The notes: a model not told the origin generated them from the letters alone. A stretch of 11,388 nt of DNA from WTJX01 sp045106295 (GCA_045106295.1 JBGCEI010000002.1:1-11388); one strand, 5' to 3'; positions 1-7,935 are shown, counted from the stretch's first letter. Program-made: numbers and translations.

Positions 1-414
1 CCTAATGTTTTCTCTCCTATGTCTTCGGTTAAGAAAACAAGTTCTGCTAATTACGTTTTACTGAACTCCTTTGCTCAAAGAAGTAAATTAGATGATTTAA
101 TTATTTTAGACACAGATGGTTCCGTTTCAGAATGTCTGTACGCTTCTCTATTTTGGATAAAAGACAACGAACTCTACACTCCTTCTTACCTAACAGGCTG
201 CATAGATGGAATCATGAAAAAACAATTGCTTAGAACCGCTATTCAATTAGGGATACCTTTCAATGAAGGCACCTACACTCCTGATGAAGTATTAGAGGCT
301 GACTTTGTTTTCAGAGCGAACATTGCTGGTTTCGGAATTATCCATACAATCGAAGACACTAACTTTTCTGATAAGCATGAATTATTTGATCAGCTTATTA
401 ACACATTTGTTTAA
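1..414 (+). CDS. Class IV PLP-dependent aminotransferase (C-terminal part, cut by window edge)
   Basis: The reading frame is open from the first base, so the gene starts before the window; the ATG at 19 is internal. The fragment is the C-terminal half of a fold-type IV PLP enzyme (branched-chain aminotransferase / aminodeoxychorismate lyase group). Visible signatures, in order, are a lysine pair (window residues 11-12) at the place of the PLP Schiff-base lysine, an acidic run ILDTDGSVSE ending in the conserved glutamate, FWIKDNELYTPSYLTGC with the family's TP element, DGIMKKQLL where relatives usually have GITR, and ADFVFRANIAGFG near the end. The usual arginine of GITR is a lysine here. Substrate cannot be told: amino-acid transamination or aminodeoxychorismate cleavage for folate are both possible. 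The next gene starts 3 bases after the stop, so the two are probably co-transcribed. Confidence 0.85.
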   Translation, partial: PNVFSPMSSVKKTSSANYVLLNSFAQRSKLDDLIILDTDGSVSECLYASLFWIKDNELYTPSYLTGCIDGIMKKQLLRTAIQLGIPFNEGTYTPDEVLEADFVFRANIAGFGIIHTIEDTNFSDKHELFDQLINTFV

Positions 415-417
415 CTT

Positions 418-1095
418 ATGATTAACTCACTCCCTTTTTACATACCGGCAGTATTCATATTCACTTCTTTTCTAACTGTTTTCTTATTCCTAAGAGCTGT
501 TCATTTTTCAAAAATAGTAATTTTTGTTTGCTTAGGAATACTTTTAATAAATGGTAGTCTAGCATATTCTGGTTTTTATTTAAACACTACAAGTATGCCT
601 CCACGGTTTATTTTAGTCATAATACCTACGGTTATCATTATAGTCTTTACACTTAACTCAAAGTGGGGAAACGCTTTCATCCAACAAGTTGATCTACCAA
701 GACTTACATTAGTTCATGTCATAAGAATACCTGTAGAGATCGTATTATATTGGTTATTTTTAGAAAAGGCAGTTCCAGAGCTAATGACTTTTGCAGGGCG
801 TAATTTTGACATCTTAGCAGGGCTAACAGCTCCTTTTATTTATTATTTCAGTTTCATTGCTAAAAACAAAAGTAAAAAATTGCTACTTGTATGGAACATT
901 GTAGGTACAGGTCTACTAATCAACATCATAGTACATGCTATTTTATCAGCACCACTCCCACTTCAACAGCTCGCTTTTGATCAACCCAATATTGCTTTAA
1001 TGTATTTCCCATTTGTTTGGTTACCTGCTATTGTAGCACCTATCCCTTTGTTTTCGCATGTCATCACAATCAAACGTCTAATAACTGAAAAATAA
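418..1095 (+). CDS. Polytopic inner-membrane protein of unknown function
   Basis: A 225-residue hydrophobic protein with about seven predicted membrane segments (roughly residues 8-26, 32-52, 64-80, 102-117, 131-149, 156-178 and 192-216). It looks like a conserved family rather than random hydrophobic sequence, because it has polar or charged motifs inside or beside helices: RIPVEIVLYWLF (103-114), MTFAGRNFDILAGLTAP (123-139), FDQPN (187-191) and FPFVWLP (197-203). I recall similar unnamed proteins in Bacteroidota but can name no function. The ATG lies 3 bases after the aminotransferase stop, so translation is probably coupled. No catalytic site is evident; a transporter or a sensor would both be guesses. 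Confidence 0.8.
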   Translation: MINSLPFYIPAVFIFTSFLTVFLFLRAVHFSKIVIFVCLGILLINGSLAYSGFYLNTTSMPPRFILVIIPTVIIIVFTLNSKWGNAFIQQVDLPRLTLVHVIRIPVEIVLYWLFLEKAVPELMTFAGRNFDILAGLTAPFIYYFSFIAKNKSKKLLLVWNIVGTGLLINIIVHAILSAPLPLQQLAFDQPNIALMYFPFVWLPAIVAPIPLFSHVITIKRLITEK

Positions 1096-1126
1096 AAGGT
1101 GATAAAATCCAAGACAAATTAGTAAC

Positions 1127-1157
1127 TTGCTAACCAGTTATTAATCCAATAAAATTG
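1127..1157 (+). promoter_or_regulatory. Candidate Bacteroidota-type promoter before the barrel gene
   Basis: A TTG at 1127-1129 is followed 20 bases later by TAAAATTG (1150-1157), one mismatch from the TAnnTTTG -7 box. The -7 box overlaps the apparent TTG start, which argues either for a different start or against this being the promoter. Confidence 0.3.
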
Positions 1158-1823
1158 TTTCCAACAAAGTCTCTTTTCACACTATTTTTTACATTAACTA
1201 CTTTATTAGCCAGTAGTCAACCACAAAAGATATTATCTGCCTTTGGAATAAAGGGAGGGTTTAGCTTAGGAAACATGGGTTTTGTGGATGCTCCTACTCT
1301 TGTAAATCCATTACAAAAAGGTGCTAATACTGGGTTTACAGGTGGTTTAGTATTTAAACACATCGGTGAAAACAGTCCTCATTTAGGTGTACAAATAGAA
1401 TTAAACGCTTCACAAAGAGGTTGGGAAGAAAAAGACGACTCTATCGGGACCACATATACAAGAGAATTACTTTACTTAGACCTTCCAGTAATGATGCATT
1501 TAGCCGTATTTGGAAATAAAAAGGTAAATATGATCGTAAATGCAGGCTTAAACTTTGGGTATTTATTATCAGATAAAAAGACGGTAAACAGCGAAGCCAC
1601 TTTTACCCGAGACTATTTCGATTCTGATCTTAACAGTAAACTAGATTACGGAATCACGGGTGGAATTGGAATAAATTACAACCTAAAAAAGAGAAGTATT
1701 CAAGCTGAACTACGATACTACACTGCTCTAAGTGACTCTTTTAAACCTGATACAGACTTTTCAGAGTCTAATCAACAAGTAATTAGCTTTGCATTTACTT
1801 ATTTCTTTGTAAAACGGTATTAA
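1155..1823 (+). CDS. PorT-like outer-membrane beta-barrel protein
   Basis: About 222 residues: an N-terminal signal peptide (hydrophobic stretch ending in LLASSQ, cleavage near residue 21), then alternating amphipathic strands with glycine and aromatic girdle residues (GIKGGFSLGNMGF, LGVQIELNASQRGW, LYLDLPVMMHLAVF, VNAGLNFGYLL, GITGGIGINYNL, AELRYYTALSD), ending with an aromatic strand FAFTYFFVKRY typical of barrels inserted by the BAM complex. Length and pattern fit the PorT / outer-membrane beta-barrel domain family, probably eight strands. The role is unknown. The start is unclear: there is no in-frame ATG; TTG at 1155 is the only common start codon, while ATA at 1149 would give MKLF and ATT at 1140 is another option. 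The gene ends convergently with rpe, overlapping by 4 bases. Confidence 0.78.
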   Translation: MFPTKSLFTLFFTLTTLLASSQPQKILSAFGIKGGFSLGNMGFVDAPTLVNPLQKGANTGFTGGLVFKHIGENSPHLGVQIELNASQRGWEEKDDSIGTTYTRELLYLDLPVMMHLAVFGNKKVNMIVNAGLNFGYLLSDKKTVNSEATFTRDYFDSDLNSKLDYGITGGIGINYNLKKRSIQAELRYYTALSDSFKPDTDFSESNQQVISFAFTYFFVKRY

Positions 1824-2470
1824 CTATTTTTAAGTTTCTGAATCACTTCAGTAGGATTGTCTGCTCCAAAAACAAAACTACCCGCTACTAACACATCTGC
1901 ACCAGCTTCTACTAATAACTTAGCATTCGTAGCATTTACACCGCCATCTATTTCAATGACTGCACTAGAGCCTGTTTTATTAATCAACGCCTTTGTTTCT
2001 CTAATCTTTTGATACGTTCGTTCAATAAATTTCTGACCTCCAAAACCAGGGTTTACAGACATGAGTAACACTACATCCAAATCTTGAATAATATATTCTA
2101 ATGAATTTACAGGCGTATGCGGATTTAAAGCAACTCCTGCTTTACAACCTAACGTCTTAATATGATTGACAGTCCTATTGAGGTGATCTGATGCCTCCTC
2201 ATGAATAGTAATCACAGAAGCTCCATACTTCGCAAATTCATCTATATACTTCTCTGGTTCCACAATCATCAAATGAACATCTAATGGCTTCGTAGCATGT
2301 TGTTGAATAGATTTCAACACAGGAAAACCAAAAGAGATATTAGGAACAAAACGTCCATCCATAATATCTATATGAAACCAATCTGCATCACTTTGATTGA
2401 CCATTTCAATGTCTCTCTGGAGATTCCCAAAGTCTGATGCTAATAATGAAGGGGCTATTGTGGCACTCAT
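1820..2470 (-). CDS. rpe: Ribulose-phosphate 3-epimerase
   Basis: Interconverts ribulose 5-phosphate and xylulose 5-phosphate in the cytosolic pentose phosphate pathway. The 216-residue length is normal for this TIM barrel. Family signatures are all present: APSLLASDF (6-14), HIDIMDGRFVPN (33-44) with metal ligands H33 and D35, DVHLM (64-68) with H66, MSVNPGFGGQKF (137-148), EIDGGV (173-178) with catalytic D175, and the phosphate-binding AGSFVF (196-201). ATG start at 2470. It is the last of four minus-strand genes, 63 bases after the DUF2214 gene. On the minus strand TACTTTCG (plus-strand 2496-2503) is one mismatch from a TAnnTTTG box, so rpe may also have its own promoter, though no good -33 element is seen. 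Nothing is missing or odd in the protein. Confidence 0.97.
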   Translation of the reverse strand: MSATIAPSLLASDFGNLQRDIEMVNQSDADWFHIDIMDGRFVPNISFGFPVLKSIQQHATKPLDVHLMIVEPEKYIDEFAKYGASVITIHEEASDHLNRTVNHIKTLGCKAGVALNPHTPVNSLEYIIQDLDVVLLMSVNPGFGGQKFIERTYQKIRETKALINKTGSSAVIEIDGGVNATNAKLLVEAGADVLVAGSFVFGADNPTEVIQKLKNS

Positions 2471-2533
2471 AATAGATTACATTTTCTTTACAAAACGAAA
2501 GTACGAGTTATCCCTCTTATATAAAAGGAATCC

Positions 2534-2974
2534 TTAACCAGTAAAGCCAAATCCATTTGCCATCAACACAGCTAATAATGGAATAATAGCAAAAATAAGT
2601 AACTCAACAGTAACTATTAACTTAATTTTAGATGGAATCTCTATCACATCATGATCATCTCCTTTTCTATTTTTAGCAATAAAAATAGTTGGTATCAAAG
2701 ACAGTGCACCAATCACAACAAACAGACCTACTTTGGTATGTAGAATCCAATTCTTAGAATAATATTCTGCTGACTTACCAACACCAAACCATAAAGTCAG
2801 TCCTAACCCTACTACCAATATTGCCATAACACCATAAAGAGCATCTAGTTTAGCTAAAAGCTTCATTTCTTTACGAATCATTTTTGGTTTCAACAAAACC
2901 AATTCGCCTACCACGCTAGCAACCATTGTAATAATAGAAAGATAGTGAAGGTATTTGATAATAATAAAAGCCAT
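2534..2974 (-). CDS. DUF2214 family membrane protein
   Basis: A 146-residue integral membrane protein with four predicted helices (about residues 5-27, 43-64, 76-99 and 117-138). The pattern fits the uncharacterised DUF2214 family: YLHYLSI in helix 1, GELVLLKP at its end, KLDALYGVMAILVVGLGL in helix 2, the loop KSAEYYSKNWILHTKVGLF leading into helix 3, and a short charged linker before helix 4. Histidines at 10 and 79 within or near the membrane are worth noting, because related small four-helix families bind haem, but haem binding here is only a guess. It starts 13 bases after the DUF2452 gene, so the two are almost certainly in one transcript. Confidence 0.82.
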   Translation of the reverse strand: MAFIIIKYLHYLSIITMVASVVGELVLLKPKMIRKEMKLLAKLDALYGVMAILVVGLGLTLWFGVGKSAEYYSKNWILHTKVGLFVVIGALSLIPTIFIAKNRKGDDHDVIEIPSKIKLIVTVELLIFAIIPLLAVLMANGFGFTG

Positions 2975-2987
2975 AATTACGAATATT

Positions 2988-3476
2988 TTAATATCGATTT
3001 AAACCCTCTTCTCCCGTTTCTTCAACATTCCAAGTATGATCAGACAACAACTTCACAGTAGCTAAATATGTTTCAAAAGGAAAACTACATCCCCATTGTG
3101 TAGGTGCAACCATAGATAACATATCACTACCATCCTTCTTTCGATACAAAAAATACGTTTTACCAATTAATGGATCAAAACCCATATCTGCTAAATAAAT
3201 ACGTTCAGATATTTCTATTCTGTCTTTAATATCTTGAGCCTGTTTTACTAATAACTGAATCTGCTCTTCTATTTGCTTGAACTGTGTAGAAGACTGTTCA
3301 TGCATGGCAGCAACTGCCCTCCCCTTTAGTTTACCTTTATCGTCAGGCTTAATAATAGCACTCCCAGAGTGATGAGGAAACGTAAGTATACCTGGTGTTT
3401 CAGTAGTCTTACCTCTCATTAACTCCAACGCTTTGTCGGAAATCTCCATTGGTTTGCCGTGCTTCCTGTCGCTCAT
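2988..3476 (-). CDS. DUF2452 family protein
   Basis: A 162-residue soluble protein matching the uncharacterised DUF2452 family of Bacteroidota and some other bacteria. Layout: a basic N-terminus; a central helix (about residues 58-92) rich in Glu, Gln and Lys that could form a coiled coil; then a compact conserved C-terminal part with IGKTYFLYRKKDGSDMLSMV (104-123), PTQWG (125-129) and VKLLSDHTWNV (141-151). The aromatic YFLY, W and DHTW positions are the recognisable family features. No signal peptide or membrane segment, so it is likely cytosolic. ATG start; 63 bases downstream of the metallophosphoesterase gene and 13 bases upstream of the DUF2214 gene. Function unknown. Confidence 0.8.
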   Translation of the reverse strand: MSDRKHGKPMEISDKALELMRGKTTETPGILTFPHHSGSAIIKPDDKGKLKGRAVAAMHEQSSTQFKQIEEQIQLLVKQAQDIKDRIEISERIYLADMGFDPLIGKTYFLYRKKDGSDMLSMVAPTQWGCSFPFETYLATVKLLSDHTWNVEETGEEGLNRY

Positions 3477-3539
3477 AGTATTTACTTTCTATAATTGATA
3501 ACTAACTTACAGTATGCAATGTTCAAAAGAAGAAGAATT

Positions 3540-4826
3540 TTAACTCTCTTTTTGTAACTCAATAATGGTAACCTCTGGCCAAACACCTATTCTACCTGGG
3601 TAACCAATTACACCAAACCCTCTATTTACATACAACCGTTCATTCCCTTCTTTGTACAATCCTGCCCAACGCTTGTATTTGTATTGTACAGGACTAAACC
3701 TAAACCCTGGGATTTCGACTCCCATTTGGCACCCATGAGTATGTCCGCTTAGTGTTAAATGAAATTGAGTATCATGTTTTCGTGTTTTCTCATCCCAATG
3801 ATCAGGATCATGAGAAAGTAAAACCTTAAATGAATCAGAATCTATTCCTTTCAAAGCTTTATCTAAATCTCCTAATTGAGGAAATGGAGCTTTCCCCCAA
3901 TTCTCTACTCCTACGACATTAATTTTCTCATCATTAATCGTTATTATTTCATGCTCATTATCCAACAAACGAAAACCCATTCGCTGATATTGTTTTCTTA
4001 CATCAGCTACATTTTTTAATTTATCTGCTACTGAACCCCAATTTGCATGCATTCCATAATCATGGTTTCCCATTACTGCAAATTTACCGTATGGAGCAGA
4101 CAGCTCTTTAAATATATCAATATAGGGTTCAGCTTCTTCAGCCAGGTTATTTACAATGTCTCCTGTTAAAAAGATAACATCAGGCTTTTGTTTCATCAAT
4201 AACGTTAACCCTTCTTTCATTTTTTCGAGAGAATCCCAACTTCCACTATGGACATCTGAAATCTGAGCTATTTTAAACCCTTTAAATGAAGTAGGTAAAT
4301 CACTGTAACTTAAAGTATGCTTATGAACCGTAAACTGATAACGTCCTTTTACAAAACCATACACTAAACCCGTAAAAGGAATGGCCGCAGTAAACAAGCC
4401 CACCTTTTTAATAAAGTCTCTTTTTGATGAGGAATAATCGTCTGTAATTAATTTTTCTACTACAAAAAAACCATCTCCTAATAATAAAAAAACAATAAGA
4501 ATAAATTTAGAAATAACAGAAGCGAAAAGACCTCCCATCAAGATATTAGAAACCAAATCTGAAGAAACCGCATGGCCAGAACTGAAACGAATATACATAA
4601 CTAAAATCGTGACCAATTCCCAAACGATAGTAAATAGAGTGAGATATGCGAGTATTTTTTTACTCGAAAACAGCCCTTTTAATGAAAAATACACGTATGG
4701 GTTTATTATTAAAAATAATAAAGCAGAAAGAATAATAACAAATACTTGAAAGCGATTCACAACTTTAAGGAATAGAGGAGTTAAAAAGTAAACAAATCTA
4801 CTACGATCAATTGAAATTCCTATCAC
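3540..4826 (-). CDS. Membrane-anchored metallophosphoesterase (calcineurin-like, YkuE/YaeI type)
   Basis: A 428-residue protein with two parts. Residues 1-160 carry about four membrane helices (near 24-45, 58-80, 95-117 and 141-159). Residues 180-425 form a calcineurin-like phosphoesterase domain with the full set of metal and catalytic motifs: DVH (D191, H193), GDIVNN (D223), GNHD (N254, H255, D256), LSHDPD (H339) and SGHTHG (H362, H364). The GHTHGCQ and VNRGFG ending resembles YkuE/YaeI-type enzymes acting on membrane lipids such as UDP-diacylglucosamine-like substrates or phospholipids, but the real substrate is unknown. The start is uncertain: GTG at 4826 is used here, no in-frame ATG exists until residue 77, and a promoter-like box overlaps the GTG. 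It heads the four-gene minus-strand group. Confidence 0.9.
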   Translation of the reverse strand: MIGISIDRSRFVYFLTPLFLKVVNRFQVFVIILSALLFLIINPYVYFSLKGLFSSKKILAYLTLFTIVWELVTILVMYIRFSSGHAVSSDLVSNILMGGLFASVISKFILIVFLLLGDGFFVVEKLITDDYSSSKRDFIKKVGLFTAAIPFTGLVYGFVKGRYQFTVHKHTLSYSDLPTSFKGFKIAQISDVHSGSWDSLEKMKEGLTLLMKQKPDVIFLTGDIVNNLAEEAEPYIDIFKELSAPYGKFAVMGNHDYGMHANWGSVADKLKNVADVRKQYQRMGFRLLDNEHEIITINDEKINVVGVENWGKAPFPQLGDLDKALKGIDSDSFKVLLSHDPDHWDEKTRKHDTQFHLTLSGHTHGCQMGVEIPGFRFSPVQYKYKRWAGLYKEGNERLYVNRGFGVIGYPGRIGVWPEVTIIELQKES

Positions 4827-4856
4827 AATATTAAAAGAACATTAATCGTTAGTCAA
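4826..4856 (-). promoter_or_regulatory. Candidate promoter of the metallophosphoesterase group
   Basis: On the minus strand TTG (plus 4854-4856) is followed after 20 bases by TAATATTG (plus 4826-4833), one mismatch from the Bacteroidota TAnnTTTG -7 box. The last G of the box is the first base of the proposed GTG start, so either translation begins further in or the match is fortuitous. The rest of the 275-base divergent gap (4827-5101) shows only a short inverted repeat, CCTAA-AAAG-TTAGG at 5006-5019. Confidence 0.35.
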
Positions 4857-5096
4857 CCATCCTATTTTTCTTTTCGAAGATAAATTAATCCAGACTAATA
4901 AGCCCTTTTTAGTTAAACCCGAAATATGCATAAGAAAACTGTTGATTAGCCTCTAATTTTCTAACTCTCTGGTCAACCAAGTATCTACTAGAGATGAACA
5001 TACTGCCTAAAAAGTTAGGAAATGGTCTATTTATCCACTTTTAGCGGTATTCGTCATAAGTAAAGAATCTTAATTTTAATACGCATTAATTTAGTT

Positions 5097-5104
5097 TAAC
5101 TTTG
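5097..5104 (+). promoter_or_regulatory. Consensus -7 box TAACTTTG before the propeller-protein gene
   Basis: TAACTTTG is an exact match to the TAnnTTTG -7 element of Bacteroidota promoters. No TTG -33 element is seen at the usual distance. If used, transcription would start near 5109-5112, leaving almost no leader before the GTG at 5114 and ruling out the upstream TTG at 5102 as the start. Confidence 0.45.
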
Positions 5105-5113
5105 TTAGCCGAA

Positions 5114-7855
5114 GTGAAGCGTATTATTAACCTTATTGTTTTTGTAGGTCTCCTTGCGGGAGCATACTACGGATACCAGTGGTGGCAACAAAACCAAGGG
5201 TCTACCAGTACACTTACGCTTTTACATCCAGAAGCTTCCATCGTTATTTCTAGTAACAGTTTAGAAAAAGACTACCTCACCCTAAATAAACGCACGGCAG
5301 GAAACCATCTATTAGACACCAAGCCTTTTCAGGACTTGACAGACTTTATTCAAGAAGTGTCTCCTAATTTTTTGGTACATGAATATACTTTAAATAAACT
5401 CATTAAAAACAAACGTGCGGCAATTTCCCTGCACTTTTCTAACACCTCTGTTGTAGACTTTATTTTTTACTTATCACTTTCTGGAAAAGAAAAAACACTG
5501 ACGCTTGCAGCACTCGAGCAACTAGGCAAACAAAAAGATAAACAACTCGAAAAACAACAAAAACCAAATTTTGACCTCTACTTCTTCCCTTCGTACGGTA
5601 TCTACTTTACGTTTGTAAACAACCATTTAATAGCTAGTAAAAGCAGCAGCCTACTCGACGATATTCAGTTGTACAAAGAAACGCCTACCACTTTAAGTAA
5701 CTTCTTTTTAAACAAAGGGCAAAGTAAAGGGATAAGCACAAGCAAACCGTGGTTATATGTAAACTACAAAAAGCTCTACGAACAGCTTCCTACCGTTTTT
5801 TCAAAAGCACCAAACAATTTAAAACTTCTACGTTCATTAGCCCACTTCTCTATTTTCTCACTCTCTGCAGAAGACCATGCTTTTACTATGAATGGGTTTA
5901 CCTACGGTTTCTCTGACCGAACCAACTTTTTAAGTATTTTCAACGACCAAGAAATGGGTGATATTGATCTAAAAAATATGATCAGTAACAACACAACGAC
6001 TCTTGTAAATATTCGCTTAGACGATGGTTTAAAACTTAAAAAATCATTACACAAATACTGGTGGGACAATGACATTCCTATTTTAAACAGATGGGAAAAC
6101 TTAGGCGAAAACCTCACCTTTGAATTAGAAACTTTTTACAGCATCATAGACAATGAAATTGCGCTTTCAACCCTCAATAGTAATAACGACCAATTACTTT
6201 TTATCAGTAGCAGAGACGGCTCTTTAGCCTTACGCCAATTACACCAAATCAATGGTATATCTTCTATATCTGTGAACGAAGTGTACAGCGACAGAAAAAT
6301 TTACAAATCAAAAATAAAAGATCTACCCAAATTACTATTTGGTGATCATTTCAATGGGTTCAACAGCTCTTATTACACCAATTACAAAGACATTATTATT
6401 GTAAGCAACTCCATTCAAGGACTAAAAGTATTGATTAATGATTTAGACCAAGAAAACGTATGGGGAAAATCAGTCAAACGAATAAAAGAGCTAAACAGCT
6501 ACATGGTAGAGGCTAACTTTAGTTATTTCATGGGTTGTGGAAACCTAAAAAACGACCTATCAAACAAATTAAATCCATCAGGAATGAGAGAATTATTTTC
6601 ATCTTCGTCTATCACTCCTATTTTCAAAGACTTTATGATCCAATGGAGTAGTGAAGAAAATAAACACTTTACAAACGTAACCCTTACTACTTCTGCCTCT
6701 ACTTACCAAGCTAGCCAATCACGTAATCAAAAAGAGCGAATAGTTTCTACTCCTTCTGTCACAGAAACCCGCCCTTCTTTGTCAACTTCCAATACCTCTT
6801 TTACCCTTACGGATAAAATTGCGTCTTCCCCTGTATTTATACACAATCATGCAGAGAACAAACAAGTTATGTTGGTACAAGACAAAAAGGAACGCCTTTG
6901 TATGCTTACGCAATCAGGCAAAACGCTATGGAGCAAGGGTATCAATAATCAAATACTAAGCACTATTCACGAAGTAGATATGTTGAACAATAAGAAAATT
7001 CAATATTTATTCACTACTAAAAACACCATTCATTGTTTAGATAGATTAGGGCGGGAATACGACAACTTCCCTCTTACCCTTAAGAACGTAAAAACAATTT
7101 TTCCTGTAGATTACGAAGGAAATAAAGACTATCGTTTTTTAGCATCTAGTATACATGGAGACTTATATCTTTTTAATAAAACAGGTGGTAAAATTTCTTC
7201 TTGGTTTCCAAAAAAGATAGGTACTGAACTACTCACAGAACCTAGGCACATCAGAATAGGTAAGTCAGATTATTTTCTTGCCATTCAAAAGAAAGGAAAA
7301 ATAAATCTTTTTAGAAGAACAGGAAAGCAAGCTAATGGTTTCCCTGTAGATGTAGAACACCGTCTAATGGATGTTTACAACTATGAAATCGGTGCTACAC
7401 AATCAGAATCTTTCATTAGGTGTATGACACACGATGGGCAATACGTAAAAATAGATTTCACCGGAAAAACCACTATCCAACGGTTTATACCAGAGAATAT
7501 CACCAGTGAATATGTAGAAATGGTAGCGACCAGTGACCACAAAGAATATGTTTATCTCTTTTTTAAACAAAATCAATTAGTTGTTAAAAACAGATTCTTA
7601 AAAAAATTAATAGACATTCCTCTAAAAGAAAATACATGGTCAGAGAAAAAGCTAATCAATCACAAAGGGAAAAAAGCGATTATTCTGTATTCCGACAGAC
7701 AAGAAAAAGGCGTTGTTCTGAATCTTAATTCCACAACAATCAATCAAGAAAAGTGGGTAGAATCCTCTACTTGTCCCTTAGTTGAAATCAAGAAAAACAG
7801 TCTTTCAATTATCACAACAAAAGCCAATAAACTAACGATAGACTCTTTTAGGTAA
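5114..7855 (+). CDS. Large membrane-anchored extracytoplasmic protein with C-terminal propeller-like repeats
   Basis: Residue numbers count from the alternative TTG at 5102 (917 aa); I prefer GTG at 5114 (913 aa), because it gives MKRIINLIVF and because a consensus promoter box covers the TTG. An N-terminal helix (about 8-24) anchors or exports the protein. Residues 38-520 form a large domain of mixed alpha/beta pattern beginning LLHPEASIVISSNS, which loosely recalls DUF3352-type periplasmic proteins; this is tentative. A Ser/Thr-rich linker (about 534-570) follows. Residues 577-917 hold a regular repeat: x-x-[ST/L]-G-K/R turns with glycines at 606, 650, 695, 741 and 788, spaced 44-47 residues, several followed by an FP pair (656-657, 701-702 and 747-748). 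This fits blades of a PQQ/WD-like beta-propeller. The function is unknown; a ligand- or protein-binding role at the cell envelope is inferred. It stands as a single gene, with a hairpin at its stop codon. Confidence 0.82.
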   Translation: MKRIINLIVFVGLLAGAYYGYQWWQQNQGSTSTLTLLHPEASIVISSNSLEKDYLTLNKRTAGNHLLDTKPFQDLTDFIQEVSPNFLVHEYTLNKLIKNKRAAISLHFSNTSVVDFIFYLSLSGKEKTLTLAALEQLGKQKDKQLEKQQKPNFDLYFFPSYGIYFTFVNNHLIASKSSSLLDDIQLYKETPTTLSNFFLNKGQSKGISTSKPWLYVNYKKLYEQLPTVFSKAPNNLKLLRSLAHFSIFSLSAEDHAFTMNGFTYGFSDRTNFLSIFNDQEMGDIDLKNMISNNTTTLVNIRLDDGLKLKKSLHKYWWDNDIPILNRWENLGENLTFELETFYSIIDNEIALSTLNSNNDQLLFISSRDGSLALRQLHQINGISSISVNEVYSDRKIYKSKIKDLPKLLFGDHFNGFNSSYYTNYKDIIIVSNSIQGLKVLINDLDQENVWGKSVKRIKELNSYMVEANFSYFMGCGNLKNDLSNKLNPSGMRELFSSSSITPIFKDFMIQWSSEENKHFTNVTLTTSASTYQASQSRNQKERIVSTPSVTETRPSLSTSNTSFTLTDKIASSPVFIHNHAENKQVMLVQDKKERLCMLTQSGKTLWSKGINNQILSTIHEVDMLNNKKIQYLFTTKNTIHCLDRLGREYDNFPLTLKNVKTIFPVDYEGNKDYRFLASSIHGDLYLFNKTGGKISSWFPKKIGTELLTEPRHIRIGKSDYFLAIQKKGKINLFRRTGKQANGFPVDVEHRLMDVYNYEIGATQSESFIRCMTHDGQYVKIDFTGKTTIQRFIPENITSEYVEMVATSDHKEYVYLFFKQNQLVVKNRFLKKLIDIPLKENTWSEKKLINHKGKKAIILYSDRQEKGVVLNLNSTTINQEKWVESSTCPLVEIKKNSLSIITTKANKLTIDSFR

Positions 7856-7884
7856 AAGTATTACCTACCAAATGAACTTTTACC
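7851..7884 (+). terminator. Hairpin spanning the stop codon of the propeller gene
   Basis: A perfect 9-base inverted repeat, GGTAAAAGT (7851-7859) and ACTTTTACC (7876-7884), with a 16-base loop. The stem contains the TAA stop at 7853-7855. It is followed by ATTTCATTTACCGTTT, which is T-rich but not a clean U run, so it may be a weak terminator or an mRNA-stabilising 3' structure. Confidence 0.4.
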
Positions 7885-7885
7885 A

Positions 7886-7915
7886 TTTCATTTACCGTTT
7901 ATGTTGCTAAATTTG
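7886..7915 (+). promoter_or_regulatory. Promoter of the citramalate synthase gene
   Basis: TAAATTTG (7908-7915) matches the TAnnTTTG -7 box exactly. A TTT at 7886-7888, 19 bases upstream, stands where the TTG -33 element is expected (one mismatch). The ATG at 7936 would have a leader of roughly 15 bases. No attenuator or riboswitch-like structure fits in that space, so control by isoleucine is more likely at the enzyme. Confidence 0.5.
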
Positions 7916-7935
7916 ATGCTCTAAAACAATCCAAG

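Noticed and set aside
4827..5101. Possible regulatory repeat GTCAACCA at 4853 and 4972, and the small inverted repeat CCTAA/TTAGG at 5006-5019
   Set aside because: Too short to separate from chance in AT-rich sequence; only the promoter-like boxes are kept.
5902..6117. Minus-strand reading frame of 71 codons
   Set aside because: It lies wholly inside the large plus-strand propeller-protein gene, with no recognisable motif or promoter; a shadow frame.
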